This document shows positions 63,948-64,000 of a stretch of 64,000 nt of DNA, piece after piece. A program made the position numbers and the translations under genes. Below the pieces are notes generated by a model. That model saw only the letters and a program-made list of their open reading frames with translations, ran no database searches and was not told the DNA's origin. Positions within the stretch are counted from its first letter, which is position 1. Each line of letters begins with the position of its first letter. The stretch is from Nocardiopsis kunsanensis DSM 44524 (GTDB lineage Bacteria > Actinomycetota > Actinomycetes > Streptosporangiales > Streptosporangiaceae), in contig NZ_ANAY01000031.1 in the NCBI RefSeq assembly GCF_000340965.1, positions 20,573 to 84,572 on the forward strand. The letters run 5' to 3'.

Positions 63948-64000
63948 TGCCGTGGCCGGGAACGTTCACCCGGGTGAGTGATCGATGCCAGGGTTGACCG

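Overview
The window is high-GC DNA with GTG and TTG starts, dense short-spaced operons and many promoters whose -10 box sits 6-7 nt before the start codon. Gene content points to an actinomycete: Asp23/Gls24 cluster, DUF3618, DUF4429, DUF1707, DUF6230/DUF6114, a SARP regulator and a fructosamine kinase. Nocardiopsis or a near relative is my guess, not proven. No phage, plasmid, insertion sequence, CRISPR array or rRNA was seen. It reads as ordinary chromosome with one accessory catabolic or lipid-modifying cluster.

Layout. 1-5.7 kb: a clipped minus-strand gene, a lipoprotein, a split M16 peptidase pair and a membrane-anchored Ser/Thr kinase preceded by an 8-codon leader ORF. 5.7-10.8 kb: an unusual tRNA with a UAG anticodon and a short variable loop, bcp, a CDP-alcohol phosphatidyltransferase with a DUF3618 gene, a PLP-dependent amino-acid enzyme and purU. 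10.9-13.9 kb: a compact envelope-stress cluster (CsbD-like, three Asp23/Gls24-type proteins, a 57-residue membrane peptide, a DUF6286-like protein, an AmaP-like anchor). 14.0-18.6 kb: a minus-strand operon gcvT-gcvH-glyA-sdaA behind a tandem glycine riboswitch; gcvP is absent. 18.8-24.6 kb: an OXA-like lipoprotein that has lost its catalytic residues, a broken methyltransferase, an amidohydrolase, a class I DAHP synthase and an acyl-CoA synthetase. 24.8-33 kb: DUF4429, proline iminopeptidase, 3Fe-4S ferredoxin and its reductase, asparaginase II, a DEDD exonuclease, a TetR regulator and heme oxygenase.

33-41 kb: a signalling operon (receiver-PP2C phosphatase, CHASE3-type histidine kinase, Rcp1-like receiver), a low-molecular-weight tyrosine phosphatase with fructosamine kinase, an oxidoreductase and a four-carbon acid sugar kinase. 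41-49 kb: an oxidative cluster with a short-chain dehydrogenase, an AurF-like di-iron protein, a Baeyer-Villiger-type monooxygenase, DUF4873 and an alpha/beta hydrolase, followed by a MerR regulator and a cholesterol-oxidase-like GMC enzyme. A matching 20-bp operator-like element lies upstream of both the five-gene operon and the GMC gene, so I propose that the cluster is one regulon. 49-54 kb: the DUF6230/DUF6114/acidic secreted protein trio and an SF1 helicase-like protein with an altered Walker B. 54-64 kb: DUF1707, two SanA/YdcF-type DUF218 proteins, a large orphan, a DUF885 peptidase-like protein, murQ with its RpiR regulator, a SARP regulator with a degenerate P-loop and a small membrane protein.

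Most convergent gene pairs are separated by strong GC-rich inverted repeats that probably act as bidirectional terminators. Protein functions are assigned from visible motifs and remembered family features. No database search was run.
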